64,000 bases of DNA from Oscillospiraceae bacterium (GCA_017466885.1 JAFTTH010000024.1:1-64000), one strand, 5' to 3'. Positions 16,167 to 25,448 are shown, counted from the first letter of the stretch. The notes: generated by a model not told the origin, from the letters alone. Program-made: numbers and translations.

Positions 16167-17120
16167 ATGGAATGGTGGATCATCGGCGGAGCCGGAGCGA
16201 TACTTCTTTTGCTCTTGGCGGCAACGTACTGGGCCTATTGGAAGGCATTTTACCAATCCCCCAAAAACCGCGGGAAGGTCAATCCTTTCCCGGGGAATGA
16301 GCAATATATTCCTTATCGGGAGGAGATCCGCCGGCTGATGGATGAGCTGGCGGCGACCCCCTGCGAGAAGATCACCATTTCCTCCTCTGTGGATGGAACG
16401 CCCCTCTCTGCCCGATATTACCATTTTGCGGACGGCGCCCCCATTCAGATTTTATTCCACGGCTATCGGGGTTCTGCGGGAAGAGATTTTTGCGGGGGAT
16501 TTCGGCTTTGCCGGGAAGGGGGATGCAATGCCCTTCTGGTGGATCAGCGGGCCCACGGAGAAAGCGGAAGCAGAACCATCACCTTTGGGGTCAAGGAGCG
16601 GTATGACTGTTTGGATTGGGCAAACTACGCTGCCAACCGGTTCCCCGATGCAAAAATCTTTTTGGTGGGCGTTTCTATGGGTGCTTCCACCGTGCTGATG
16701 GCCTCGGCATTGTCTCTGCCGCCCCAGGTGGTAGGTGTGATGGCCGACTGCGGCTATACCTCTCCCAAAGAGATCATCCAGCAGGTGATCGGGGATATGG
16801 GCCTGCCGGTAAAGCTTGCCTATCCTCTTGTGCGGCTGGGCGGCAGGCTGTTTGGCCGGTTTGACGTGGATTCCGCCTCGGTGCCGGAGGCGTTGAGAGA
16901 ATGTCGGTTGCCGGTCCTGATGGTTCACGGGGAGGAGGATCGGTTTGTTCCCTGCGAAATGTCCCGGACCAATGCGGCAGCCTGCGGGTCGGAGGTAACT
17001 TTGATTACCGTTCCCGGTGCGGGACACGGTATGAGCTACTTTGCCGATCTCCCCGGATATGAGAAGAATGTGTACGGTTTTGTCCGGCGGATTTCAGAGG
17101 GATCTGCCCCCGAAAAATAA
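16167..17120 (+). CDS. Membrane-tethered alpha/beta hydrolase
   Basis: A 317-residue protein with one N-terminal helix (about 5-25) and then an alpha/beta-hydrolase fold. ILFHGYRG is the oxyanion strand, GVSMGA carries Ser170, GEEDRFVP the acid and GAGHGMSYF the histidine. It resembles the BAAT/FrsA-like YfhR or bem46 group of peptidases and esterases, but no substrate is evident. Upstream TATAAT (16128-16133) and GGGAGCGA before ATG support this start. It is monocistronic and ends in a terminator shared with a convergent gene. Confidence 0.85.
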   Translation: MEWWIIGGAGAILLLLLAATYWAYWKAFYQSPKNRGKVNPFPGNEQYIPYREEIRRLMDELAATPCEKITISSSVDGTPLSARYYHFADGAPIQILFHGYRGSAGRDFCGGFRLCREGGCNALLVDQRAHGESGSRTITFGVKERYDCLDWANYAANRFPDAKIFLVGVSMGASTVLMASALSLPPQVVGVMADCGYTSPKEIIQQVIGDMGLPVKLAYPLVRLGGRLFGRFDVDSASVPEALRECRLPVLMVHGEEDRFVPCEMSRTNAAACGSEVTLITVPGAGHGMSYFADLPGYEKNVYGFVRRISEGSAPEK

Positions 17121-17166
17121 GGGAAAGCCCTTGCCTGTCAGTGTGATGGGTAAGGGCTTTTTTGCG
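17121..17166. terminator. Bidirectional terminator between convergent genes
   Basis: AAAGCCCTT and AAGGGCTTT form a stem with A-rich and T6 flanks. It sits between the hydrolase (+) and the kinase (-). Confidence 0.8.
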
Positions 17167-17167
17167 T

Positions 17168-17695
17168 TTATATGGCGTTCCAGTCTGCCGGAAGGCGGGG
17201 GTTGTATTCGCCGTCAATGAGGATCACCTCGCAACCGTAAAGCCGGCATTGGCGAAGAACCTCGGCATTTTCCCGGATCATTTGATCGGGAGCGGGGGAG
17301 TCCTCCAGGCGTTGCTCAATATCGTTGGCGTGAGCCAAAATTGCGTCGAAATGCCCCCGGATATAGTCCTCAGACATTACCAAACAATACCCCCGGATCT
17401 GCCGCAGCATTTCCTCGGGAAAGCTTTTCTGCCAATCATAGGGGATATAGCACCCCTCGATGATGAGATTCTGCCTGTTTTCGATGGCGGTCAGGATGAT
17501 CTCCCGCAAAATCGGCCAAAGGTAGTCGGTCAGAGCCTTATCGCTGCTTTCGGGGGTCAGGTGCGTGTGGCCGCTCCGAATCAAACCCATTTTCAAATGG
17601 TCGATGGAAAGATAGGGAAAGTGGGTCTCCTCCAGGAGCCGCTGTGCCAGACAGGTTTTTCCGGTGTGGCTTGCGCCGTAAATCAGAATAATCAC
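17168..17695 (-). CDS. P-loop kinase, zeta-toxin/shikimate-kinase-like AAA_33 family
   Basis: A 175-residue P-loop protein. Walker A GASHTGKT occurs at residues 7-14, then the DHLKMGLIRSG segment and LIIEGCYIPYDW, as in small-molecule or nucleotide kinases of the zeta-toxin/AAA_33 type. I place the start at GTG 17695, which overlaps the stop of the upstream GH43 gene as GTGA. This tight coupling suggests a role together with the glycosidase, for example phosphorylating a released sugar, but that is only inference. No antitoxin partner is adjacent, so a toxin role is less likely. Confidence 0.72.
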   Translation of the reverse strand: MIILIYGASHTGKTCLAQRLLEETHFPYLSIDHLKMGLIRSGHTHLTPESSDKALTDYLWPILREIILTAIENRQNLIIEGCYIPYDWQKSFPEEMLRQIRGYCLVMSEDYIRGHFDAILAHANDIEQRLEDSPAPDQMIRENAEVLRQCRLYGCEVILIDGEYNPRLPADWNAI

Positions 17696-18714
17696 GCAGG
17701 CTTCATCTCCGTGTTCTCGGGCCGGGATTCCAAATCCCATACGAGAGTATTATTTTCCTCCTTAATGGGGATCAGAACGGGGATCGTGGGACGCATACCG
17801 TCCGCATTGTTGGGAGAGTGGATGGAAAGCCAGAGCTTTTCGTTGGAATCGGAAAAGATCATACCGTGGCCGCCGTCAAAATCCCCCAGGATGGACTTGG
17901 AGAAAAGCCGCTCCTCATCGTGGATCCAGGGGCCGAGAATCGAGCCGCTTTCGCTCCGGACAATTCCCACGCAGTACCCTTGCGCATCCCAGGTGGACCA
18001 AAGCATCAGAAGCTGGCCGCCCTCGGTTTTGTAAAGGAAGCAGCCGTCGGTGACCGGGTTTCCAATGCCCCAGGAGGGATCGTCCGCCCGGAAAAGCTCC
18101 ACCGGCTCGGAGATGGTGGTCTTCAGGTCCTTGGAAAGCTTGACACAGTCCATCCGGCCGATTCCGTCATCGGTGGAGGTCCACTCGTGAACGAATACCA
18201 TCCAGGGCTGACCCTCTTCATCCACGTAAAGAGTGCCGTCAATGGCATCCCAGTCGGAGGGGGTGTTGTGTCCGTCTGTATGGAGAACAAAGGGGCCGGT
18301 AGGAGATTCAGAGCGGAAGATCGCACAGCCCCGGTGATTGTTTTTGGTAGAGCGATAGGTGGTGAACATATAAAACGCACCGTCGTAATAATGAACCTCA
18401 GGAGCCCAGTTGTCGCCGGCAAAATCCTCGGGAAGCTGAACAATATCCCGCTGTACCTTCCAACCCATCACCGAAAGCTCATCCCCTTGGCTGACGTAGC
18501 AGTTCCAGCCGGTGGTATAAATGTAATATTTTCCGTCGTGATGGAGAACATAAGGGTCTCTTGCGTTGGAAATCAGAAGGTTCATAATGGCGTCGGAAGG
18601 CTCAAGCATTACCGGCTCCTCCTTTTCCTCTTCAACCGTTTCGTTGGGGGTGCAACCGCCGAATGCAAACAGCCCAATCACAGTAACCATAACCAAAGTC
18701 CAAAAGCGTTTCAT
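17692..18714 (-). CDS. GH43-like glycosidase, lipoprotein form (tandem copy A)
   Basis: A 340-residue protein. An N-terminal signal peptide ends in a lipobox with Cys21 (AFGGC), an acidic spacer follows, and then a five-bladed propeller. Asp53 in ARDP is the likely base, WAPE is at about 103-106, and Asp159 in AIDGT the pKa modulator. The acid may be Glu177 in HEW, unlike the classic GH43 site. It would cleave arabino- or xylo-type side chains outside the membrane. AAGGAG lies nine bases before ATG 18714. It is a near copy of the next gene (same strand, upstream) and couples to the kinase. Confidence 0.8.
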   Translation of the reverse strand: MKRFWTLVMVTVIGLFAFGGCTPNETVEEEKEEPVMLEPSDAIMNLLISNARDPYVLHHDGKYYIYTTGWNCYVSQGDELSVMGWKVQRDIVQLPEDFAGDNWAPEVHYYDGAFYMFTTYRSTKNNHRGCAIFRSESPTGPFVLHTDGHNTPSDWDAIDGTLYVDEEGQPWMVFVHEWTSTDDGIGRMDCVKLSKDLKTTISEPVELFRADDPSWGIGNPVTDGCFLYKTEGGQLLMLWSTWDAQGYCVGIVRSESGSILGPWIHDEERLFSKSILGDFDGGHGMIFSDSNEKLWLSIHSPNNADGMRPTIPVLIPIKEENNTLVWDLESRPENTEMKPA

Positions 18715-18850
18715 AATTAAATACTCCTTATTGATTGACATATTATTTTTCCAGTTTCGTTGGATCATCAGGAATGATGGTAATCCACCGGAGCCTTTCG
18801 TGGTAGCAATAGTAGCGGGTGATTGGTTCTGCTTTTCTTTATCATATTCT

Positions 18851-18883
18851 GGTGTGGCTTGCACCGAAAATTGGGATGATTAC
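18851..18883 (-). pseudogene. Fossil start of a second P-loop kinase gene
   Basis: Thirty-odd bases after the stop of copy B align without gaps to the start of the kinase gene at 17663-17695. The codons read V-I-I-P-I-F-G-A-S-H-T and then an in-frame TGA. The GTG start has become GTA. It is the remnant of a kinase gene that followed copy B before most of it was lost. The following 130 bases up to copy A hold only its ribosome site and AT-rich leader. Confidence 0.7.
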
Positions 18884-19809
18884 GCAGGCTTCATCTCCGT
18901 GTTCTCGGGCCGGGATTCCAAATCCCATACGAGAGTATTATTTTCCTCCTTAATGGGGATCAGAACGGGGATCTCTGTGCGCGTTCCGATGATCCCGTTG
19001 GGAGAGTGGATGGAAAGCCAAAGATTATCGTTAGAATCGGAAAAGATCATACCGTGTCCGCCGTCAAAATCCCCCAGGATGGACTTGGAGAAAAGCCGCT
19101 CCTCATCATGGGTCCAGGGGCCGAGAATCGAGCCGCTTTCGCTCCGGACAATTCCCACGCAGTAGCCGTTCTCATCCCAGGTGGACCAAAGCATCAGAAG
19201 CTGGCCGCCCTCGGTTTTGTAAAGGAAGCAGCCGTCGGTAATTTGATTTGTCCCCCAGGGGATTTTTCCCCAGGAGGGATCGTCCGCCCGGAAAAGCTCC
19301 ACCGGCTCGGAGATGGTGGTCTTCAGGTCCTTGGAAAGCTTGATGCAGTCCATCCGGCCAATTCCGTCATCGGTTGAGGTCCACTCGTGAACGAATACCA
19401 TCCAGGGCTGACCCTCCTCATCTACGTAAAGAGTGCCGTCAATGGCGTCCCAGTCGGAGGGGGTGTTGTGTCCGTCTGTATGGAGAACAAAGGGGCCGGT
19501 AGGAGATTCAGAGCGGAAGATCGCACAACCCCGGTGACCATTTTTGGTAGAGCGGTAGGTGGTGAACATGTAAAATGCACCGTCATAATAATGAACCTCG
19601 GGAGCCCAGTTATCGCCGGCAAAATCCTCGGGAAGCTGAACAATATCCCGCTGTACCTTCCAACCCATTACCGAAAGCTTATCCCTTTGACTGACATAGC
19701 AGTCCCAGCCGGTGATATAAATGTAATACTTTCCGCCATAGTGAAGAACAAAGGGGTCTCTTGCGTTGGAAATCGGAAGGTTTATAATGGCATCGGAAGG
19801 CTTAAGCAT
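18880..19809 (-). CDS. GH43-like glycosidase, cytoplasmic form (tandem copy B)
   Basis: A 309-residue enzyme nearly identical to copy A over the propeller: ARDPFVLHYGGKYYIY, NWAPEVHYYDGAF, DWDAIDGT and GDFDGGHGMIFS are all kept. It has no signal peptide or lipobox. The AAGGAG directly precedes the first ATG (19818), so the ATG nine bases later (19809) is the likely start. A short insertion (GKIPWGTNQI region) is absent from copy A. It follows the GH2 gene by about 33 bases, so both probably act on the same imported sugar chain inside the cell. Confidence 0.82.
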   Translation of the reverse strand: MLKPSDAIINLPISNARDPFVLHYGGKYYIYITGWDCYVSQRDKLSVMGWKVQRDIVQLPEDFAGDNWAPEVHYYDGAFYMFTTYRSTKNGHRGCAIFRSESPTGPFVLHTDGHNTPSDWDAIDGTLYVDEEGQPWMVFVHEWTSTDDGIGRMDCIKLSKDLKTTISEPVELFRADDPSWGKIPWGTNQITDGCFLYKTEGGQLLMLWSTWDENGYCVGIVRSESGSILGPWTHDEERLFSKSILGDFDGGHGMIFSDSNDNLWLSIHSPNGIIGTRTEIPVLIPIKEENNTLVWDLESRPENTEMKPA

Positions 19810-19842
19810 CACAGGCATCTCCTTTTCTTATTTGGATAAATA

Positions 19843-22038
19843 TTACTTTTCCAGCGTTACTGCATAGAAAAGAAGGGCGTACTTTTCATCCGAGCACTTC
19901 AGAGTCAGCGCTTCAACCTCTTTATCCTGCAGGGGGAGCGCCATCATATTTATGGTATAGCTCTCGCAGTCTCTGTCGTACTCGAAGGTGAGTGCACGGG
20001 GAGCATTTGCCGCAACCGGGTTGAGCCGAGAGGGCCCAAAGATTCCGTGAGCGGTGGTGATCTCATAGCCGTTCCGTAGGGGGAAGGTATCCTCCGTTCC
20101 GTCCGCATAGCGGATAATATATTCGCCCACCGGCGCACCGTATGCACCGTAAACGGGATAACCGTAAGGCATGCTGGAGTTGCCGACGACCCAAAGCTGT
20201 TTTCCCGTTTCATTGACCGGAATCGTAACCTTGCTTCCTCCGCAGACCACAAAGGGCTTTTTCGCACAGTCAACAGGGAGATTTCCGATCTGCAGGGGAT
20301 CTTCGGGGAGGATGGGGCCAACGGTAATCCGTCTGTTCTTCTTATGATAGTAATAGAATCGGGTAACCGGTTCGCTCCAAAGCTCCTTCATCTTTTCATA
20401 AGCCGCATCTTCGTTATATTCCGGTGCGGTATTCACCATCGGAATGGGCAGATAATTGCCCTCTGCCACCTGGCCGCAAACCTCCATTTGACATTCCTGC
20501 TTTGGCTCGGCGTTAATTTCGGCAAAGAGGGTTTTGAAAAGGTGGAAGTGGTCGTGAGGATTGCGGTAAAGGTCGGTCAGACCCTCATAGAGGATTCCAT
20601 CCCGGCAACCCGGCTCCGCGCGGGAGAACTCATAAATATCCGACCAGCACCAAAGGGTTGCACCGGCCAGCACCGGCTCATCCTCAGGATTCCGCCACAT
20701 CTTAACCATTTCACCTACATACCGGCGGAAAAGCTCCTTGCTCTCCCAAATAAAGTGGCCGCCCCATTCGGTGAAAAGAACCGGCTTGTCGGTCAGCTCC
20801 TTTACGCTGGGCCAAAGCTTATTCGGGTCATCGGTGTAGGGGTGCATAGTGTAGAAGTCAAAGCCGTTTTTGGTAAAATGCTCCTTGGTCATCTCAATGC
20901 TCATACAGTTTGCGCCCGAAACCAGACGGGTGGGGTCGGTTTCGCGGCAAACGCGGGAGGAATCCTGAATAAACTCCGGAGTAAAGATGCACTCATTAAA
21001 GGCCAGCCAAAAAGCAACGCTGACATTGCTCCGATCCCGGATCACGGTTCGCTTGAGCACCTCAAGGCTATCAGCGCAGAGGGTGGGATTATGCATATCC
21101 GACCACCAAAGACCCGGCTCCTCCGAAATCAGCAGTCCGATCTCGTCTGCCAGTTCAACAATCCGCTTGATATGAGGATAATGCACCAGCCGGACATAGT
21201 TGACGCCCTGCTCCTTAATCATCCGCATATCCTGCTCCATCTGAGCAGGGGTCAGAGTGTGCCCCTGGTCACCCCAGGTATCGTGCCGACAAACACCGGT
21301 CAGGAAGGTGGGGACGCCGTTCAGGTAGAACCGTTTTCCTTTTACGGTAAACTCCTTGAAGCCGACCTTTCTGCAATCTACATCCTGAGGCTCGCCGTCT
21401 ATCATAAGGGCAGTTTCCAGGGTGTAAAGGTTGGGAAAATCCGGAGACCAAAGAAGGGGATGTTCTACCGAAAATGAATATTCACTCTCTGCCGAATCGC
21501 CGGAGTAAACGACCCTTCCAGTGGGATCGGTGAGGGTATAGCGGTAAAGACCGGTGGAGGGAAAGCCGTCTGTTTCAACGGAAATGTGACAGTCTGCCTT
21601 GGTATACTCCTCTGACAGAAAAGAAGTGAACACCACATCTGTTAAAATTGCATCCGGAGCATATTCCACCCAAACGGGGCGGATGATTCCTCCATAGTTT
21701 TCCCAGCCCTCGGCGGGTCCGAAGGTCACATCGATATCCGAAAGCTCAACGGTCAGGAGATTATCCTTCTCCTTCAAAAGGGAGGTAATCTCAAACCGGT
21801 ATTCGCAGTAAGGAAGCATTTGCCCCAAATCAACACCATTGAAGTTGACCCAGGCGTGATAGGTAATACCCTCAAAAAAGAGGAAGGTGCGCTTATCGGT
21901 GCAAAGTGCATCAAAGGTTTTCCGGCAGGTGGACAGTCCCACGGGGAGAGAAGAAAAAGGTACTTTGATTCGGGAAAAGGTCCCTTGGCCAATGCGATAG
22001 TCCCAAACGGTATTTAAATCCTGTGTGATTCTTGCCAT
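19843..22038 (-). CDS. Glycoside hydrolase family 2 enzyme (beta-galactosidase/beta-glucuronidase type)
   Basis: A 731-residue enzyme with the GH2 order: jelly-roll sugar-binding domain (about 1-135), immunoglobulin-like domain (136-225) and TIM barrel from about 226. The acid/base is Glu349 in AFNEC and the nucleophile is Glu424 in FTEWGG. There is no signal peptide, so it is cytoplasmic. It removes a beta-linked galactose, glucuronate or related sugar; which one is not decided. The start follows AGGAGG by seven bases. A strong promoter (22103-22131) drives this gene and the GH43 and kinase genes downstream. Confidence 0.93.
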   Translation of the reverse strand: MARITQDLNTVWDYRIGQGTFSRIKVPFSSLPVGLSTCRKTFDALCTDKRTFLFFEGITYHAWVNFNGVDLGQMLPYCEYRFEITSLLKEKDNLLTVELSDIDVTFGPAEGWENYGGIIRPVWVEYAPDAILTDVVFTSFLSEEYTKADCHISVETDGFPSTGLYRYTLTDPTGRVVYSGDSAESEYSFSVEHPLLWSPDFPNLYTLETALMIDGEPQDVDCRKVGFKEFTVKGKRFYLNGVPTFLTGVCRHDTWGDQGHTLTPAQMEQDMRMIKEQGVNYVRLVHYPHIKRIVELADEIGLLISEEPGLWWSDMHNPTLCADSLEVLKRTVIRDRSNVSVAFWLAFNECIFTPEFIQDSSRVCRETDPTRLVSGANCMSIEMTKEHFTKNGFDFYTMHPYTDDPNKLWPSVKELTDKPVLFTEWGGHFIWESKELFRRYVGEMVKMWRNPEDEPVLAGATLWCWSDIYEFSRAEPGCRDGILYEGLTDLYRNPHDHFHLFKTLFAEINAEPKQECQMEVCGQVAEGNYLPIPMVNTAPEYNEDAAYEKMKELWSEPVTRFYYYHKKNRRITVGPILPEDPLQIGNLPVDCAKKPFVVCGGSKVTIPVNETGKQLWVVGNSSMPYGYPVYGAYGAPVGEYIIRYADGTEDTFPLRNGYEITTAHGIFGPSRLNPVAANAPRALTFEYDRDCESYTINMMALPLQDKEVEALTLKCSDEKYALLFYAVTLEK

Positions 22039-22102
22039 GATAATACCTCCTGCATAATAAGTGTTCCGGAAAGGCTTCTTTCTTGGAAAAAGCATTATTT
22101 TC

Positions 22103-22131
22103 ATTATAAGATATCCATTTTGTTATGTCAA
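22103..22131 (-). promoter_or_regulatory. Promoter of the GH2-GH43-kinase operon
   Basis: On the minus strand TTGACA and TATAAT are separated by 17 bases, about 65 bases before the GH2 start. Confidence 0.85.
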
Positions 22132-22251
22132 GAAAAAGCAAAATAAATTTCCCAAAACGAAGTTATTCCCGCAATTTTGTTTGGAATTCTTCCTCCGCAG
22201 GGACGATTCTCCTGATAATCGCCTGTTTCCGGCGAAAAAGCCAATAAAATC

Positions 22252-22279
22252 TTGACGAAATGATTTGACGTGATATAAT
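22252..22279 (+). promoter_or_regulatory. Promoter of the DUF4832-EamA operon
   Basis: TTGACG (22252-22257) and TATAAT (22274-22279) have a 16-base spacer, 51 bases before the DUF4832 start and divergent from the GH2 promoter. Confidence 0.75.
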
Positions 22280-22329
22280 AATAGAGAAAACGACCGGTGT
22301 GTATGAATGCTGTGCAAAGGAGAATTTAG

Positions 22330-23769
22330 ATGGAAAAAACACTTCGTATACCTTCCGAGGGAACACTCCATATTCTGCCCGGGGAGGATCGCTCTGTTGT
22401 CCTTCATAATCCCGATATGGGCTGGGTCCTTTATGATAACCACGTTCTTTCTGCCCGCCCCGGCAATCCGCCCCATACCGGCAGATACGAAAACCATATC
22501 ATTCTGGATGAGAGTGCTTACGACTACCCCGATGTGGATAACATCTCCCTCTATTTTTCCTGGAGCGATATTGAGATCGCAAAGGATGTGTACGACTTTA
22601 CCTATTATGATGCTATTTATGATTTTTGGACCAAAAAAGGAAAGCAGGTCGTTTCCTGTATGGCCTCCGAAACAAAGGTCTGGTATCGGGAGCGGGGGCA
22701 GGGTGCACCCACCTATCTTTTAGAATATCTGGGCGAAAAGGGAACGCGGAAGTTGAATAACGGAAAAAGTGATTATTATCTGTGCGATATCAGCGATCCT
22801 TATTATCAGGAAAGACTCAGATGCTACCTCACCGCATTTCAGAAGCATATGAAGGAAACCAACCGCCTGATGCGCTATATGGATCTGCGGGGCTACGGAA
22901 TGTGGGGCGAGTGGCATACCGGATTTATGTATCCCGACCTGGAGACCAAGAGAGAGGCTTTGGGAAAGATCCTGGAAATCTGGACCTCCTGCCTGCCGGA
23001 TACCTGTCTTGCCCTCTCCTATTCCTATGATCCCGATGAGCCTTACGAAAACTACAATGACCCCAACCGTTATCAGGACTACCTGAGATGGTCCGCTTAC
23101 GATCTGGCGCAGAAATATCCCAACCTCACTCTTCGCCGGGATGGCGCCGGCCAGGAGGTCAAAAACTGTGAGAGAATGTTCTGTGAGGATATGTTCAAGA
23201 CCCTGGACCGCGGCCCCTTTACTGCTGAGGGATGCAACGGCTATGACCCTCGCCGGACGGTGGAATATATCGTCAAGGACGGTCTTTCTCTCCATCCTAA
23301 CTATTTTACCGTAATTGGCTGGGGCGGCTCGGAAGCCCGCCGGTTTATTGAGGATTACCCCGACTTGATCCGGGAAGGTCTGCTGAATATGGGCTACCGG
23401 ATGGTCCTTACCTATGCTGCTTATAAAATGGAGGCAACCAAGGGGGAAACTCTTTCGGTGGATGCCCGGTGGATCAACCGTGCTGTGGGCCGTGCTCCCC
23501 GCAATTACGAGGTGCGCTTCCTGCTGAAGGGGGAGAAAACGGTAACCCTTTCAGCCGGAATGAGCGGCAGCAGCAAGTGGATCAAGGATGGCGAGTATCC
23601 CGAAACCTACGCTTTGACCCTCCCCGAGGATCTTCCGGCCGGAAGCTATCAGCTGGGAATCGGCCTGTATGATCCGGTGTGGGAGCGGGATATAAAGCTC
23701 CCGATGGAGGAAAAAATCCCCGAAACCGAGTTCTGCGCTCTGGGAAAACTGGAAATCAAAGAAGGATAA
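22330..23769 (+). CDS. DUF4832/DUF4874-type glycoside-hydrolase-like protein
   Basis: A 479-residue protein without a signal peptide. The hallmark NPDMGWVLYDNH near the start, SLYFSWSDIE, MRYMDLRGYGMWGEWHTG and LNMGYRMVLTYA match the DUF4832 group, a TIM barrel followed by a beta-sandwich. These occur in sugar-degradation loci and are thought to be glycosidases, though the reaction is not established here. The Glu in GEWHTG is a plausible catalytic residue by analogy. It lies divergent to the GH2 operon and 3 bases before an EamA transporter, so it is likely a component of one uptake-and-digest unit. Confidence 0.78.
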   Translation: MEKTLRIPSEGTLHILPGEDRSVVLHNPDMGWVLYDNHVLSARPGNPPHTGRYENHIILDESAYDYPDVDNISLYFSWSDIEIAKDVYDFTYYDAIYDFWTKKGKQVVSCMASETKVWYRERGQGAPTYLLEYLGEKGTRKLNNGKSDYYLCDISDPYYQERLRCYLTAFQKHMKETNRLMRYMDLRGYGMWGEWHTGFMYPDLETKREALGKILEIWTSCLPDTCLALSYSYDPDEPYENYNDPNRYQDYLRWSAYDLAQKYPNLTLRRDGAGQEVKNCERMFCEDMFKTLDRGPFTAEGCNGYDPRRTVEYIVKDGLSLHPNYFTVIGWGGSEARRFIEDYPDLIREGLLNMGYRMVLTYAAYKMEATKGETLSVDARWINRAVGRAPRNYEVRFLLKGEKTVTLSAGMSGSSKWIKDGEYPETYALTLPEDLPAGSYQLGIGLYDPVWERDIKLPMEEKIPETEFCALGKLEIKEG

Positions 23770-23772
23770 CAT

Positions 23773-24672
23773 ATGATAACAGCGCTGATTTTGCTCGCTT
23801 TATGCACCATGGCGGCGACCAAGGTAACCATCCAAAGTGCCTTTGCAAAAAAGATCGTCCATAATGTCAGTGACGCACTTCTTTACAACGGAATGATCTT
23901 TCTGGCCTCCGCGATTATTTTCCTGCCGGGTTTTCTCGGGTCGGTGCCTGCCCTTCTTTCGGGGGAATATACCGGAAACTTTGGGATGACAGCTCTCTTT
24001 GCTGTAATGATGGGTGTGCTGAGTGTTCTTTTTCAGGTTATTTATGTTTTTGCTCTTTCCTCCGGCCCTGTTTCTTTGACGGTTCTGCTCAATAACTTTT
24101 CCATGCTGGTTCCGATCATCCTTTCTGCGGTGGCTTTTTCAGAGCCCTTTGGCGTTTTGCGAATCGTTGCAACAGGACTGGTGATCCTATCATTTGTGCT
24201 GAACGTCAAAAAGGAGGGAGACACCAAAGTCAATACCCGTTGGCTGATCTTTGTGCTCATTACCTTTCTCTGCAATGCCGCAACGGTGGTGGTGCAGAAG
24301 GTTTACACAAAGACTCAGCCGGTGGATATTTCCAGCTTTTTGTTCATCAGCTATTTTTCCGCAACCCTTCTTGCAGGGTGTTTGCTAATCTTTTTCTACT
24401 GCAGAAAGGTCAAAAAATCCTTCAAGCTCACCCCTTCCATTCCCCTTTCTGCCGGGGCGATCGGTGTGATTTTAGGGCTTTTTCAGGCGCTGAACACTCA
24501 CGCCACCGCCACCATTGACGGCACCCTTCTGTTCCCGGTTTATAATGGCGGGGTAACCGTTCTTCTCTCCCTGGTGGGAGCCATCCTTTTCCGGGAACGG
24601 CTCTCTCCGGCCAAATGGGTGGGAGTGGGGGTTGGGATTCTGGCCATTGTGCTGATGAGTCTACCCGGATAA
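23773..24672 (+). CDS. EamA/DMT-superfamily transporter
   Basis: A 299-residue membrane protein with ten hydrophobic helices in two EamA repeats (about 1-140 and 155-299). The second repeat ends GAILFRERLSPAKWVGVGVG, as is typical for this family. DMT exporters and importers move metabolites; its place directly behind the DUF4832 gene, with a 3-base gap, suggests a sugar or sugar product. Substrate and direction are not evident from sequence. It has no terminator before the next gene, which however has its own promoter. Confidence 0.85.
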   Translation: MITALILLALCTMAATKVTIQSAFAKKIVHNVSDALLYNGMIFLASAIIFLPGFLGSVPALLSGEYTGNFGMTALFAVMMGVLSVLFQVIYVFALSSGPVSLTVLLNNFSMLVPIILSAVAFSEPFGVLRIVATGLVILSFVLNVKKEGDTKVNTRWLIFVLITFLCNAATVVVQKVYTKTQPVDISSFLFISYFSATLLAGCLLIFFYCRKVKKSFKLTPSIPLSAGAIGVILGLFQALNTHATATIDGTLLFPVYNGGVTVLLSLVGAILFRERLSPAKWVGVGVGILAIVLMSLPG

Positions 24673-24734
24673 TAAAAGATGCTGACCGGTCGGAGGTGCT
24701 TTCTCCGCCCGGTTCTTTTTTTGGGTGATATTTC

Positions 24735-24763
24735 TTGAAAGGCAGAGGGAAATGTGCTATACT
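24735..24763 (+). promoter_or_regulatory. Promoter of the nitroreductase-DUF1295 pair
   Basis: TTGAAA (24735-24740) and TATACT (24758-24763) have a 17-base spacer, 22 bases before the start. Confidence 0.75.
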
Positions 24764-24784
24764 TTGTCGAAAGGAGGGGGAAGG

Positions 24785-25444
24785 ATGGAACTTCTGAATG
24801 CTATGCAACAGCGCCATTCTGTTCGCGCCTACCGGGATATTCCCATCCCGGAGGAGGTTATCTGCCGTCTGAAGCAGGAAATTGAGCGGATCGAGAAGGA
24901 AAGTGGGCTGCAGATTGCCCTCTGCACCAACGAGCCGGAGGCTTTTTCGGGCGCTCTGGCGCATTACGGTCGATTCCGTAACTGCAAAAATTACCTCGCA
25001 ATTGCCGCAGAGGACGGGAAAGAGGAAACCGTCGGCTGGTACGGCGAGGAGCTGGTACTGCTGGCGCAGAGTATGGGGCTGAATAGCTGCTGGGTGGCCC
25101 TGACCTTCCGGAAGGGAAAGGTCCCCTTTACGCCTGCCCCCGGAAAAAAGCTTGCTATCGTTATCTCTTTGGGGTATGGGCAAACGCAGGGTGTGCCCCA
25201 TAAAAGTAAACCCATTGAAAAGCTCTGCCGGTGGGAGGAGCCGATCCCCGATTGGTTTCGCAAGGGGATGGAGGCCGCTTTATTGGCCCCCACAGCCATC
25301 AACCAGCAGCGGTTTTTCTTTACTCAAAAGGGGAGAAGGGTGTCTGCAAAGGAATTGACCGGCCCTTGCTCCAAAATGGATCTTGGAATTGTGAAATATC
25401 ATTTTGCTCTGGGCGCAGGGCAGGAAAATTTTGATTGGGAGTGA
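24785..25444 (+). CDS. Nitroreductase-family flavoprotein
   Basis: A 219-residue protein. MELLNAMQQRHSVRAYRDIP is the FMN-binding N-terminus, with GWYGEELVLLAQSMGLNSCWVAL and the late LLAPTAINQQ segment. It belongs to the TM1586-like nitroreductases, which are longer than the small NfsA type and use FMN with NAD(P)H. The substrate is unknown. AAAGGAGGGGG before the ATG sets the start. It is followed four bases later by the DUF1295 gene, so the two form an operon. Confidence 0.85.
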   Translation: MELLNAMQQRHSVRAYRDIPIPEEVICRLKQEIERIEKESGLQIALCTNEPEAFSGALAHYGRFRNCKNYLAIAAEDGKEETVGWYGEELVLLAQSMGLNSCWVALTFRKGKVPFTPAPGKKLAIVISLGYGQTQGVPHKSKPIEKLCRWEEPIPDWFRKGMEAALLAPTAINQQRFFFTQKGRRVSAKELTGPCSKMDLGIVKYHFALGAGQENFDWE

Positions 25445-25448
25445 TTGA

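Noticed and set aside
17168..17695. Zeta toxin of a toxin-antitoxin pair
   Set aside because: No small epsilon-like antitoxin next to it; coupled instead to a glycosidase gene.
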